Notes: generated from the sequence alone by a model not told the origin. A stretch of DNA of 64,000 nt from Arthrobacter sp. NicSoilB4 (GCF_019977335.1 NZ_AP024653.1:2108001-2172000), one strand, 5' to 3'; shown: positions 23,443 through 32,581, numbered from the stretch's first letter. Made by a program: numbers and translations.

Positions 23443-24330
23443 ATGAGTGCACCAGTTCGGGGTGGTGGTGGCGTGACGCTGATGATTGTGGTTTCCTGCA
23501 CGCTGCTGCTGGTCACCGGCGTGGGGCTGGTCATTGCCTTTGGCGGCCGTCCCGTGCGAACGCCGGCCGCGCTTGTCCGGCCTGCCTCCGGACCGGAGAC
23601 CCTGGCGTCCGTGTTCCTTCGTTACCTGTGGGGAGCAAACGTGGCGACCGTCGCCGCTGTCGCATCCGCGTTCCTGGTTGCGTGGCCCGGCGGAAGGCTG
23701 GCGATGCGTATCCTGGCCCTCACATCACCGCTGTCGGCGCAGGGAAGGCTGACCGAGGCTCAGGCAGTCATTGGAATACCCTCGGTCGAGGGCACGCTGG
23801 CGTTGTTGATATTCGCCGGCCTCCCGGCGGGCTTCGCGGCCGCATTCATCTACATGCTGATACGCCGGTGGCTGCCCGCCGGCCGGCTGGGAGGACCGGC
23901 GCTGGGTCTGCTGCTTCTCCTCGCCTTCGGCGCGTCCGTGGATCCGTTGCGGCCGGACAATATTGACTTCGAGATTGTCGAGCCTGGGTGGCTGGCGGTC
24001 GTCCTGTTCGCAGCCCTCGCCACGCTCCACGGTGCGCTCGTCGCTGCAGTGGCCGGCGCGGTCAGTGACCGTCTCCAGCCCCTGGCACGAAAGACCTGGA
24101 AGTCCTATCTGCCGCTGCTGGCGGCGGTCCTGTTCCCGCCCGCCGGGCTCGTGCTCGGAATCGGCGCGTTGCTCGTGATGGCCAAGGCGAAAATCTTTTC
24201 GCCCCGCCCGGAGGGCAGTTGGCGGCAGCCGCGGGCCGTCCTCCGGGCAGGGCGCGGCATCCTTCTCCTGGTGTCGCTGGCCGCGTTGCCGATGTTTGTC
24301 GGCGCGGTGACCTCGATCGCGGCCCGGTGA
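23443..24330 (+). CDS. Polytopic membrane protein, unknown function
   Basis: About 295 residues with seven or so hydrophobic helices (MIVVSCTLLLVTGVGLVIAF; ANVATVAAVASAFLVAWPGG; LALLIFAGLPAGFAAAFIYML; LGLLLLLAFGASV; LAVVLFAALATLHGALVAAV; LPLLAAVLFPPAGLVLGIGALLV; LLLVSLAALPMFVGAVTSIA). No catalytic or transport motif is recognised. The start is uncertain: the frame is open from 23278, but ATG 23443 or GTG 23473 are more plausible because the earlier part has atypical codon use. It is convergent with the adenylation-fusion gene, 28 bp apart. Confidence 0.65.
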   Translation: MSAPVRGGGGVTLMIVVSCTLLLVTGVGLVIAFGGRPVRTPAALVRPASGPETLASVFLRYLWGANVATVAAVASAFLVAWPGGRLAMRILALTSPLSAQGRLTEAQAVIGIPSVEGTLALLIFAGLPAGFAAAFIYMLIRRWLPAGRLGGPALGLLLLLAFGASVDPLRPDNIDFEIVEPGWLAVVLFAALATLHGALVAAVAGAVSDRLQPLARKTWKSYLPLLAAVLFPPAGLVLGIGALLVMAKAKIFSPRPEGSWRQPRAVLRAGRGILLLVSLAALPMFVGAVTSIAAR

Positions 24331-24358
24331 GCTGGTCAGGACCCCGCGCGTTTCGAGA

Positions 24359-26959
24359 TCACCGGAAACCCACGGCCCCGCAGGCCTCTTCCCTGCGGCG
24401 GCGGGCGGCCAGCCGTTCCCGAAAGCAGCGCTCTGCGGCGCCCATGAGCCGGGTAGCCACCGCCCAGTATGCGATGCCGACCGCGAGGGAGGCCACGACC
24501 GCCAGTCCCTTGCTGTCCTGGTCGAACAGCGGATACACGAGCCAGTGCGTCACATAGGCGTAGAGCGAGGCGCTGGCCAGGAGGCCGGTGATCCCGTGGA
24601 GAGCCCGGGGCACGGGCACTGTCGGGAGCCAGAGCAGGATGAGGAACCCGGCGAGGAGCGTGGCGTTCCGTAATTCGTCGTCGAATGCCCCGGGGATGGT
24701 CAGCACGGCAAGGACGGTCACAATGGTCCGTTTCGGCAGCGTTCGGGACGCGGACGCCGCCCAGCCAAGCGCAAACAGCCACAGCACCGGACCCTGACCC
24801 GGGTACGGGAGGTCAATGAGGCGGAAACGCAGTAACAGGTCGGCGCCAAGGAGCGCCAACGGGACCGCCCATGGCCACCGGCGTTCCGCCCGCCCGACGG
24901 CGGGTATCGCCAGGAGGACAGCCACGCCGAGCAAGATGTGCACCAGCGCCTCCACGAACCAAAAACGTGAGAAGTCCGTCCAACCTTCCGGGCCCAGGAG
25001 GGAGTTGAGCAGGAACACATTTGCCCAGCTGTACGTGTCTGTCACGGCAAAAGCGAAGCCGATCACCGCGACGCTTGGCACCACGATCCGGGCGACTGAG
25101 CGCAACTGCCGCCGCAACCGCACGCGGGGCGGGCCGCTCAGCTGGAACCGGGCAAAGTTGAATCCGGCGACGGCCACCAGCACGTGCGCCATGCCCTCCC
25201 ACGAGAACCACCGGATATGGGTGGAGATGATGAGGATGATGCCCAGGGCGCGGAGCACTATTCCGGTCTCCATGGGTGCGAGCAGCCGCCGCCGCCATTT
25301 GTGGAGCGCCGCCCCCACAGGACTCGCTACACCAGGACTTCCATCCACTCCGGGGGCCTGCGCAAGCTCCCCCAGCGGCATCAGATGCCAATCGAGGGGA
25401 AGGCTTCCGAGCGCACGCTCAAGCCGGACTGATGCGGCAACATAGGACAGCGAATCGCCGCCCAGTGAAACGAACGTGTCCGTCCCACGGACGTCGTCCC
25501 GTTCGAGAACGTCCGCGAAGATGCCCAATACATCGTTCGACGCCGCCTCCGGACCGCCTTCCGTGCGCTTTGCGCTTCCTTGTTCCTCCGTGTGCAGGGC
25601 CAGAATCGCGGGATAGTCGGGCTTCCCGCTGCTCAATCGCGGGACAGCCGCCACGGAGTGAAAGTGGATGGCTGCGCGCGGCACGCCTATGTCCTGGGCG
25701 ACCGACTTCGCGATGAGGGAAAGGTCGTGCCCGGACTCGACGGCAGCGATCACCTGGCCATCCGTGCCCGTGGCCGCGGCGGAAATGCCCATGCCGGCGA
25801 GGATCCGCTCAACCTGGCCAAGGTCCACCCGAAGCCCGACGATCTTCACGAATCGGCTGCGGCGGCCGACTATCTCGTAGAGGCCCTCGGCGGTCCGGCG
25901 GGCCAAATCGCCGGTGTGAAGGTCCGTGACCGTGCGTCCCAGCTCCAAGTCCTCCGGCTTTTCGGCGTAGCCGAGCATGACGTTGGGGCCGGTGTAGACC
26001 AGTTCGCGGTCATCCAGCCCGGAGACGGCGGCGAGGCGGAAGCTGCCGCCCGGAATCGGGATGCCGACGGCTTGCGGGTGTTCTGCCGCGACGTCGGGAG
26101 GCAGGTAGGCCATCCTGGCCGTGGCTTCCGTTTGCCCGTACATGACGAACAGGTCCCAGCCCCGGCGACGGCCCAGCTGTGCGTAGTCACGGACCCGGTC
26201 CGGGTCCAGGCGACCACCCGCCTGGGTGATGTAGCGGAGGCTTGGCAGTTCCTTGTCCGCGAAGCCCACCCGCTCCAGCAGGTCGAACGTGTAGGGCACC
26301 GCGGCGAAGGAGGTCACCCGCTCGTTGCGGACCAGCTCCCAGAAGCAGGGGTCGACTACTGAAAGGTCGGTGAGCACCACCGAGGCACCCACGCACAAGT
26401 GGCTGTTCACGACTGACATGCCATAGCAGTAGGACAACGGAAGGGTGGTGGCTGCCCGGTCATCGGGACGCAGCTGCAAGTACTCGGCGATCGCGGCTGC
26501 GTTGGCCTGGACGGACTCGGCGGAGAGCCGGACAAGCTTCGGCGAGCCAGTCGAACCGGAGGTGCTCACCAGGAGCGCCAGTTCCGGGTGCAGGGCGTGG
26601 CGGGTCCCTTCCCGTCGCACGTCAAATACGGCTTCGCCGTCTTGAACGCGGGCCAGAACGTCCGGGTCGTAGGCAGAAACAAGAGATTCAGCAGCCCGTC
26701 CGCCACCGGTCGGCAGAATGAGCAGGGGGTGTCCGGATGACAGCGCCGCCAGATACACCACAAGGGAGGGCAGGGAATTGTCCGCTTCGAGGGCCACCAG
26801 ACGGCGCACCGTCCCCAACGACCGGGCTGCGGCGTCCACCCGGTCGGCGAGTTCGCCGTAGCTTACGGATTCGCCCTCAACGTGTACAGCGGTCCGGTCT
26901 CCGAATGCGGCCAGGTCGGCGGCAAACGAGACACCCGCCAAAACAGGCTCAATAGTCAC
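24359..26959 (-). CDS. Adenylation-carrier protein-acyltransferase_3 fusion, iron-box controlled
   Basis: 866 residues in three parts. Residues ~1-455 are an AMP-forming adenylation domain (STSGSTGSPK at 132-141, YGQTEA at 274, HTGDLA at 348, catalytic Lys446 in LSSGKPDY). Residues ~470-530 are a phosphopantetheine carrier domain (LGGDSL, Ser503). Residues ~565-850 are an acyltransferase_3 membrane domain with about ten helices, His581 in its first helix and YVTHWLVYPLF in its last. Inference: an acyl or aminoacyl group is activated, loaded on the carrier and passed to an acceptor across or at the membrane. GTG start, leaderless (TAAAGT 6 nt upstream), with a DtxR/IdeR-type box over the promoter. 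Substrate unknown. Confidence 0.9.
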   Translation of the reverse strand: MTIEPVLAGVSFAADLAAFGDRTAVHVEGESVSYGELADRVDAAARSLGTVRRLVALEADNSLPSLVVYLAALSSGHPLLILPTGGGRAAESLVSAYDPDVLARVQDGEAVFDVRREGTRHALHPELALLVSTSGSTGSPKLVRLSAESVQANAAAIAEYLQLRPDDRAATTLPLSYCYGMSVVNSHLCVGASVVLTDLSVVDPCFWELVRNERVTSFAAVPYTFDLLERVGFADKELPSLRYITQAGGRLDPDRVRDYAQLGRRRGWDLFVMYGQTEATARMAYLPPDVAAEHPQAVGIPIPGGSFRLAAVSGLDDRELVYTGPNVMLGYAEKPEDLELGRTVTDLHTGDLARRTAEGLYEIVGRRSRFVKIVGLRVDLGQVERILAGMGISAAATGTDGQVIAAVESGHDLSLIAKSVAQDIGVPRAAIHFHSVAAVPRLSSGKPDYPAILALHTEEQGSAKRTEGGPEAASNDVLGIFADVLERDDVRGTDTFVSLGGDSLSYVAASVRLERALGSLPLDWHLMPLGELAQAPGVDGSPGVASPVGAALHKWRRRLLAPMETGIVLRALGIILIISTHIRWFSWEGMAHVLVAVAGFNFARFQLSGPPRVRLRRQLRSVARIVVPSVAVIGFAFAVTDTYSWANVFLLNSLLGPEGWTDFSRFWFVEALVHILLGVAVLLAIPAVGRAERRWPWAVPLALLGADLLLRFRLIDLPYPGQGPVLWLFALGWAASASRTLPKRTIVTVLAVLTIPGAFDDELRNATLLAGFLILLWLPTVPVPRALHGITGLLASASLYAYVTHWLVYPLFDQDSKGLAVVASLAVGIAYWAVATRLMGAAERCFRERLAARRRREEACGAVGFR

Positions 26960-26968
26960 CGATGCACT

Positions 26969-26990
26969 TTAGAAGGTAAACCTTACCTAA
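26969..26990 (-). promoter_or_regulatory. DtxR/IdeR-type iron box over the promoter of the adenylation fusion
   Basis: On the minus strand TTAGGTAAGGTTTACCTTC, whose core AGGTAA-GGT-TTACCT is a perfect 6-3-6 inverted repeat. The DtxR/IdeR/DmdR consensus TTAGGTTAGGCTAACCTAA has the same 6-3-6 core; 14 of 19 bases agree. It overlaps the -10 box TAAAGT (26971-26966) by a few bases, the position expected for repression under iron-replete conditions. Confidence 0.7.
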
Positions 26991-27114
26991 CTCAAATGGA
27001 CAATGCCGGGCTGGTGGCCAAGCCGGCCGGATCCGCGGCGGGTCCACCCGTCGACGTCGTTTCTGCAGAGGCACGGTTTCATGCGGTTATGCACCGCCGC
27101 CGGAGCGGGCCGCG

Positions 27115-28296
27115 CTAGCCCGTGTTCACAACCGTCGCGCCGGATTCCGGGCGGTCACGCACGCCCAATTTCGTGAGAGCACGCGGACCCAGGACGGAAC
27201 CGGCGGCGATGATGCCGGCGAAGATCAGGCACGACAGGTGCCACGACCCACCCTCGTACAGCAGGCCCGCCAGCAGCGCACCGGCTGCAGCGCCCAACAT
27301 CTCGGAGTTGGTCAACAGGCTCATCCCGCGGCCCACCCGGTGCCCGTTCACTTCTGCCACGACCGCCCGCTGGATCGGCAGCAAGATTGCCCAGGCGGCG
27401 CTCGTCAGTACCCAGAGGGCGGCGATCACGACGGGACTTGGCGTGAACGCGAGACCGGCCGCAGTCAGGGCCGACGCGACGGACGCGATGGCATAGCCCG
27501 CACGCCTGCCCCGACGTTCAACGAACCGGTGCAGCACGCGCGGCATCGCCGTGAGCACCACGCCGCCGGGCAAGTAGATGAGTGCAATCTGGTAGACCTC
27601 AAGCCCGAGCTCCCTTTGCAGGTGAAGCAGCAGCAGCAGGGACACGCCGGCCTCGGCGACGGCGGTCACCAGCGCGACGAACAGCAGCGGGGCTAGGCGC
27701 CTGCCATCGCCCCGGATCCCGCCCGGCGGCTGTTCCTGCGGCGGCTCGAGGAACCTTGGCACGCGGACCAGCAGGACCGCTGCGGCGATACAGGCAACGC
27801 CGAGGGTCCCGAAGACCCCGCCGAAGCCGATCAGCGGCAGCAGGACCATGGCCGGAAGCCAGAAAAACCAGGATCCGAGCGCTTCGGAGGACAGCAGCCC
27901 GGCCAGCGAGCCGGAGTCACGCTCGAGGTCCTCGGCCGCGATCGCCCGGACGGCGATCCAGAAGAACGCCCCGCCGGCGCCCCCCACGACGGCGGCGGCG
28001 AAGGCGAGCGGAAGCGACGTCGCGAGGGCGTAACCGAGGCAGCTCACCGCGTACAGCAGCGCCCCGGCCGCCGCGACCGTCGTCCGCACCCGCGTGTCGA
28101 CCAGCCACCCGGACACCCGACGTGCAATCACCGAGATGACAAGCTCGACGGCGACGAGAGCGCCGATCGCGCTGGGCGCAAGGCCAAGCTCGGTGCCGCC
28201 CCACAGCGGGATCAGGAAGTCCAGCAACTCCGCGGACCCTCCGATGAGAGTCGCTGCGGTGCCCGCGGCCCGCCGCCGGTCCGGTTGTATGCGCAT
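27115..28296 (-). CDS. MFS transporter
   Basis: 393 residues, twelve predicted helices. Typical features of the major facilitator fold: SGWLVDTRVRT after helix 2 and a repeat of the pattern in the second half (RFVERRGRRAGYAIA). The central loop is short (RGDGRR). It lies 155 bp upstream of the iron-boxed adenylation fusion in the same direction, so it could export that pathway's product, but there is no iron box before it and the link is only positional. Substrate unknown. Confidence 0.85.
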   Translation of the reverse strand: MRIQPDRRRAAGTAATLIGGSAELLDFLIPLWGGTELGLAPSAIGALVAVELVISVIARRVSGWLVDTRVRTTVAAAGALLYAVSCLGYALATSLPLAFAAAVVGGAGGAFFWIAVRAIAAEDLERDSGSLAGLLSSEALGSWFFWLPAMVLLPLIGFGGVFGTLGVACIAAAVLLVRVPRFLEPPQEQPPGGIRGDGRRLAPLLFVALVTAVAEAGVSLLLLLHLQRELGLEVYQIALIYLPGGVVLTAMPRVLHRFVERRGRRAGYAIASVASALTAAGLAFTPSPVVIAALWVLTSAAWAILLPIQRAVVAEVNGHRVGRGMSLLTNSEMLGAAAGALLAGLLYEGGSWHLSCLIFAGIIAAGSVLGPRALTKLGVRDRPESGATVVNTG

Positions 28297-28319
28297 GCGC
28301 CGATCCTAGGGGACGAACT

Positions 28320-28341
28320 CCGAATCGCCCCTGCGATTCGG
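28320..28341 (-). terminator. Hairpin between the EF-G-like gene and the MFS gene
   Basis: A perfect 9-bp stem CCGAATCGC/GCGATTCGG with a 4-nt loop, 36 bp after the stop of the EF-G-like gene. No T tract, so termination is uncertain. Confidence 0.4.
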
Positions 28342-28376
28342 TCCGTCGGCCGCGTCCCGTCGTTCGTGGCTCTCTA

Positions 28377-30557
28377 TTAGTCCTTCGCGGCAGCTCGGGC
28401 GGCGGCGGCCGGGACGGGTTCGTGGCGCAGGTAGCTCCGGCTGAACCGGCCGCTTCCCGCGGTCAGTGCGCGCAGTTCGATGGCGTACCGCAGGAGCTCC
28501 TGGTCCGGAACTTCGGCGCTGATTTCGGTCAGGTCTCCCCCGGCGGACGTGGTTCCGGTCAGGCGTGCCCGGCGTGAGGACAGATCGCTCATCACCGCGC
28601 CGACGTGCTCTTCCGACACGCTGATCGTCGCGGCGGAGACGGGTTCCAGCAGCTGGATCCGGCCGGCTGCGGCTGCTTCCCGCAGGGCCAGCGCGCCGGC
28701 CGCCTGAAAGGCCGCGTCCGAGGAATCCACGCTGTGTGCCTTGCCGCCGAGCAGGGTCACCCGGATGTCCACCACCGGAAAGCCCGCGGAGACCCCTTTC
28801 TGCATCTGCGCCCGCACGCCCTTCTCCACTGAACTGATGAAGGGCCCCGGAATCACGCCGCCCACGGTCTTGTCTACGAATTCGAAGCCGGCCCCACGGT
28901 CCAGCGGTTCAACCTCAATGTCGCACACTGCGTATTGCCCATGGCCTCCGGATTGTTTGACGTGCCGTCCGTGGCCCGTTGCGGGAGCGGCGAACGTCTC
29001 CCGCAGCGGCGTGACGACATCGACCGTCTGCAGGTTGACGCCCTGCTCGCGCAGCCGGCCCAGGACCACGTCCGCATGCGCCTCGCCCATGCACCAGAGG
29101 ATCAACTGGTGGGTCTCCGCGTTCCGCTCCACCCGGAGCGCCGGATCGCCGGCCGCCACCTTGCCCAGGCTCCTGGCCAGAACGTCCTCATCACCATGGG
29201 AAGCCGCCTCGACGGCTACCGGAAGCAGCGGCTCCGGCATCTCCCACGGCTGGATCAGCAACGGAAAATCCTTGGCCGAAACGGTGTCCCCCGTCTCGGC
29301 CGGCCCGAGCTTCGTCAGGGCGCAGATGTCCCCCGCCACGCTGTACGGCACCGGCCGCAAACTGGAGCCCAGCGGCGAATACAGATGGGAGACGCGCTCG
29401 TCACTGTCGTGATCGGCATGGCCCCGGTCCGCCAGGCCGTGCCCGGCCACGTGGACGGCCGTGTCTTCCCGCAGCGTGCCGGAAAAGAGGCGGACCAGGC
29501 ACACGCGGCCAAGGAACGGGTCGGTGGTGGTGCGCACAACCTCGCCAAGCAGCGGGCCCGCGGGGTCGCAGTCCGGTGTGGCGGCGGGGCTGCCGTCCAG
29601 GAGGGTCACCGACGGCCGCGCATGTTCTGTGGGTGAGGGGAATGCCCGCGTCACTACGTCCAGCAGTTCAGCCAGGCCGAGGCCGGTCTCGGCGGACGTG
29701 GCGACCACCGGATGGAACGATCCGCGCGCGACGGCGGTTTCCAGGTCACTCACCAGGACGTCCGGGGGGATCTCCTCGCCGCCAAGGTACCGGTCCATCA
29801 ACGACTCGTCCTCGCTTTCTGCGATGATTCCTTCGATCAGCGCGCCGCGGGCCGCCTCCGAGGCGACGCGTTCGACGTCGTCAGCGTCCCGGTACCCGGG
29901 CAGCTCGCCGCCCGCCGGCTGGTCCGACACCGTACCCGACAGGAGGCCCAGCAGACCGATCACTTGCGCCCCCTTCGTGACCGGCAGGTAGAGCGGGAGT
30001 GTCGCGTCGCCGAAGGCCTTCTGGCAGCGTTCGAGGGCCGCGTCAAAGTCCGCCCGGGGATGGTCCAGGCGGCTGATCACCACCGCCCGCGGCACCCCGA
30101 CGCGCTGGCACTCGCCCCAGAGCGCGGTGGTGGCTGCGTCAATGGCGTCCACCGCAGAGACAACAAACAGGGCCGCGTCCGCCGCGCGCAGCCCTGCCCG
30201 CAGTTCGCCGACGAAGTCCGGGTAGCCCGGCGTGTCGAGGAGGTTGACCTTGATGCCCCCGGCCGTGACGGGCACGACGGAGAGGGCGACGGAGCGTTGC
30301 TGGTGGATGGCGGCCGGCTCCGAGTCTCCGACAGTTGTGCCTTCGGTGATCGAGCCCTTCCGCGAAATCGCCCCGGTGGCGGCGAGCAGAGCCTCTGCCA
30401 GCATCGTCTTTCCGGATCCTGAGCGGCCAACCAGCGCCACGTTCCGGATCTGCTCCGGCTGTTCGGGCGGCAGGGCATCGGAGGCGTCCGCCCGCCGGAG
30501 TTCAGACGTGCCGCGGGCGGCGGTTTTCGCCGGTACCTTCGCGTCCTTGGCAGGCAT
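28377..30557 (-). CDS. fusA2: Elongation factor G-like protein (EF-G2 type)
   Basis: 726 residues with the EF-G domain order: G domain, domain II, III, IV (HVKQSGGHGQYAVCDIEVEP) and V (VSAATISVSEEHVGAVMSDLSSRR). The G domain has G1 GRSGSGKT (44-51) and G3 DTPG (108-111), but G4 is SRLD (162-165) instead of NKxD. The actinobacterial EF-G2 of Mycobacterium smegmatis binds GTP but lacks ribosome-stimulated GTPase, so this is probably not the translocase. A long Ala/Lys-rich N-terminus precedes the G domain. Start at 30557 is supported by AGGAGGG just upstream; the longer frame has none. Confidence 0.9.
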   Translation of the reverse strand: MPAKDAKVPAKTAARGTSELRRADASDALPPEQPEQIRNVALVGRSGSGKTMLAEALLAATGAISRKGSITEGTTVGDSEPAAIHQQRSVALSVVPVTAGGIKVNLLDTPGYPDFVGELRAGLRAADAALFVVSAVDAIDAATTALWGECQRVGVPRAVVISRLDHPRADFDAALERCQKAFGDATLPLYLPVTKGAQVIGLLGLLSGTVSDQPAGGELPGYRDADDVERVASEAARGALIEGIIAESEDESLMDRYLGGEEIPPDVLVSDLETAVARGSFHPVVATSAETGLGLAELLDVVTRAFPSPTEHARPSVTLLDGSPAATPDCDPAGPLLGEVVRTTTDPFLGRVCLVRLFSGTLREDTAVHVAGHGLADRGHADHDSDERVSHLYSPLGSSLRPVPYSVAGDICALTKLGPAETGDTVSAKDFPLLIQPWEMPEPLLPVAVEAASHGDEDVLARSLGKVAAGDPALRVERNAETHQLILWCMGEAHADVVLGRLREQGVNLQTVDVVTPLRETFAAPATGHGRHVKQSGGHGQYAVCDIEVEPLDRGAGFEFVDKTVGGVIPGPFISSVEKGVRAQMQKGVSAGFPVVDIRVTLLGGKAHSVDSSDAAFQAAGALALREAAAAGRIQLLEPVSAATISVSEEHVGAVMSDLSSRRARLTGTTSAGGDLTEISAEVPDQELLRYAIELRALTAGSGRFSRSYLRHEPVPAAAARAAAKD

Positions 30558-30727
30558 GGGACCCTCCTGGTCTGCATCCGTCGGACGGCCGGACCGCCGG
30601 CATCCGCTCAACATGGGGCTGTCTATATGGATTGGACACCCTTCGGCGATACGGCGGCAAGATGCAAAAACCAACCCCATGCCGCGGCAGCGCGGAAAGG
30701 CTTGGAAATCAGCCTCCCGTACCCGGC

Positions 30728-31204
30728 TCAGGTGCCGTCGTAGGCCTTCTGCAGCGCCGCGATGTCGAGCTTCTGCATGCCCAGCATGGCCTGCATGGCG
30801 CGCTGAGCACCCTCCGGATCCGGGCCGCCGATCAGGCCGCCCAGCGCGGACGGGACCACCTGCCACGACACCCCGTACCTGTCCTTGAGCCACCCGCACT
30901 GGCTTTCGGTGCCGCCCGCGCCCAATGCGGCCCAATACCGGTCGACCTCCTCCTGGGAGGAGCAGTCGATGACGAAGGAGACCGACTCGTTGAAAGTGAA
31001 GGCCGGTCCCCCGTTCAACGCCGTGAATGTCCGCCCATCGATTTCAAAGCGCACGGTCATTGCCTGGCCAGCCGGTGCCGGCCCGCCCTCCCCGTAGCGC
31101 GAGACATCGAGCACCTTCCCGCCGTCGAAGACGGAAACGTAAAAGTCGGCAGCTTCTTCCGCCTGGTTGTCGAACCACAGGCAGGTGGTGATCTTTTCGG
31201 CCAC
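30728..31204 (-). CDS. VOC family protein (PhnB/3-dmu-9_3-mt type)
   Basis: 158 residues. It opens with AEKITTCLWFDNQAEEAADFYVSVF and has FEIDGRTFTALNGGP, the glyoxalase/bleomycin-resistance fold of the PhnB-like subgroup, followed by WLKDRYGVSWQVVPSALGGLI. Function unknown for most members. GTG start at 31204 with AGGAAAGAGG upstream. A minus-strand -10 box TAGGCT lies at 31292-31287. Confidence 0.88.
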   Translation of the reverse strand: MAEKITTCLWFDNQAEEAADFYVSVFDGGKVLDVSRYGEGGPAPAGQAMTVRFEIDGRTFTALNGGPAFTFNESVSFVIDCSSQEEVDRYWAALGAGGTESQCGWLKDRYGVSWQVVPSALGGLIGGPDPEGAQRAMQAMLGMQKLDIAALQKAYDGT

Positions 31205-31356
31205 GTCGCATCCTCTTTCCTTTGGCCCGCGCCGCGAAGCGGTGTCTCCGGGGACAGTCCGGCGGCGTTGCAGGGGTGTGGGGCCGAGCCTAGCCCGCCG
31301 GCCAACCGGGCACAACGGCGCGGCGGAGCAGCCCGCGGACGCCGCTATCATGGCGT

Positions 31357-31992
31357 ATGACCATCGCCGACGCCCTCCTGCAGTTCGCCCTCGTGGCGGC
31401 CTTGCTGACCCTGGTCCCGGGAATGGATACGGTACTGGTGCTGCGCACGGCCATCAGCCGCGGACACGCGCCGGCCTTCGCCACCGCTGCCGGCATCTGC
31501 ACGGGAACCGCGGCGTGGGGACTCGCAGCAGCCATCGGCGCGTCGGCCCTGCTGGCCGCCTCGGAAACGGCCTTTACCGTACTCAAGCTCGCTGGCGCCG
31601 GCTACATGGCCTGGCTGGGCTTTTCCATGCTGGTCAAGAGCCTCCGCCCGGGGCCCGCGCAGGCGGCCGTGCAGCCGGATGCGGCATCAGGCGCTGCCCG
31701 TTCAGACTGGCTGACCGGCCTGACCACCAGCCTGCTGAACCCCAAGGTCGGCGTGTTCTACATGGCGATGATCCCCCAGTTCATGCCCGCCGACGCCCCG
31801 GCCCTGCTGATGGGAACACTCCTGCCCCTGGTCCACAATGCCGAGGCGATGCTCTGGTTCGCGGCGATTATCCTGGCCACCCACCACGCCCGGCGCTGGC
31901 TTCAGTCACCGCGGGCCGGCAAGGTGACGGACCGCATTGCCGGCGTCGTCCTGATCGGCTTCGCCGCCAGGATCGCGACGACGAAAGCCTGA
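31357..31992 (+). CDS. LysE family translocator
   Basis: 211 residues, six predicted helices, with the family opening LVPGMDTVLVLRTAISRGHAPAFATAAGICTG, LKLAGAGYMAWLGFSML and GLTTSLLNPKVGVFYMAMIPQF. These proteins export amino acids or related small molecules; substrate not predictable. TATCAT lies 5 nt before the ATG and there is no ribosome site, so it appears leaderless. Confidence 0.92.
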   Translation: MTIADALLQFALVAALLTLVPGMDTVLVLRTAISRGHAPAFATAAGICTGTAAWGLAAAIGASALLAASETAFTVLKLAGAGYMAWLGFSMLVKSLRPGPAQAAVQPDAASGAARSDWLTGLTTSLLNPKVGVFYMAMIPQFMPADAPALLMGTLLPLVHNAEAMLWFAAIILATHHARRWLQSPRAGKVTDRIAGVVLIGFAARIATTKA

Positions 31993-32029
31993 TCTGCGGC
32001 GTCCCGGCCGGCCCGGCTAGGCTTGGAGC

Positions 32030-32482
32030 ATGCCTTCTTCCCCGCCGCCGCTCCCCCGCCCCGCCGCGACCGGTCCGGCCACGCCGTCGGGGCCTGTGTC
32101 GGTGTCGCGACGATCTGCCGTGGTGGCCGCCTGCGCCGACGCCGCCCTGATTCTCCTCTTCGCCGCGATCGGCCGCGATGCGCACCAGCGCGGGGACGTC
32201 ATCACGGGCGTGCTTGCCACGGCCTGGCCGTTCCTGGCCGGCGCGGCGGCCGCCTGGCTTGCCCTGCGGATCTGGCGTTCACCCCTGGCCCTCTGGCCCG
32301 CCGGCGCCGGCGTCTGGCTCGGAGCGGTCACTGTCGGTATGCTCCTGCGGGCCGTCACCGGGCAGACAGTGGTCCTGCCGTTCGTTATTGTGGCCCTGCT
32401 CAGCCTGGGGCTCTTCCTGCTCGGATATCGTCTTCTGGCCGCGGTCATCCGGCAGCGCAACACACGCCGCGGCGGGGCCTGA
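32030..32482 (+). CDS. DUF3054-type membrane protein
   Basis: 150 residues. After a Pro/Ser-rich N-terminus there are four helices in the DUF3054 pattern: ACADAALILLFAAIGRDAHQRG, TAWPFLAGAAAAWLALRIW, AGAGVWLGAVTVGMLLRAVTG and FVIVALLSLGLFLLGYRLLAA. Function unknown. TAGGCT 6 nt before the ATG indicates a leaderless start. Confidence 0.85.
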   Translation: MPSSPPPLPRPAATGPATPSGPVSVSRRSAVVAACADAALILLFAAIGRDAHQRGDVITGVLATAWPFLAGAAAAWLALRIWRSPLALWPAGAGVWLGAVTVGMLLRAVTGQTVVLPFVIVALLSLGLFLLGYRLLAAVIRQRNTRRGGA

Positions 32483-32487
32483 TGGAC

Positions 32488-32493
32488 TAGGCT
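32488..32493 (+). promoter_or_regulatory. -10 box (TAGGCT) upstream of the Lrp-type gene
   Basis: TAGGCT with a predicted start near 32500 would give a leader of about 80 nt before GTG 32582. GGAAAGG lies just before the start codon. Confidence 0.4.
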
Positions 32494-32581
32494 TGCAAGC
32501 ACATGGCCAAGGCCCCGGGGAGTCCCCGAGGGGCGCATTCACCGGCCGGCAACGGCGCAACAGATCCGGAAAGGTTCACAC

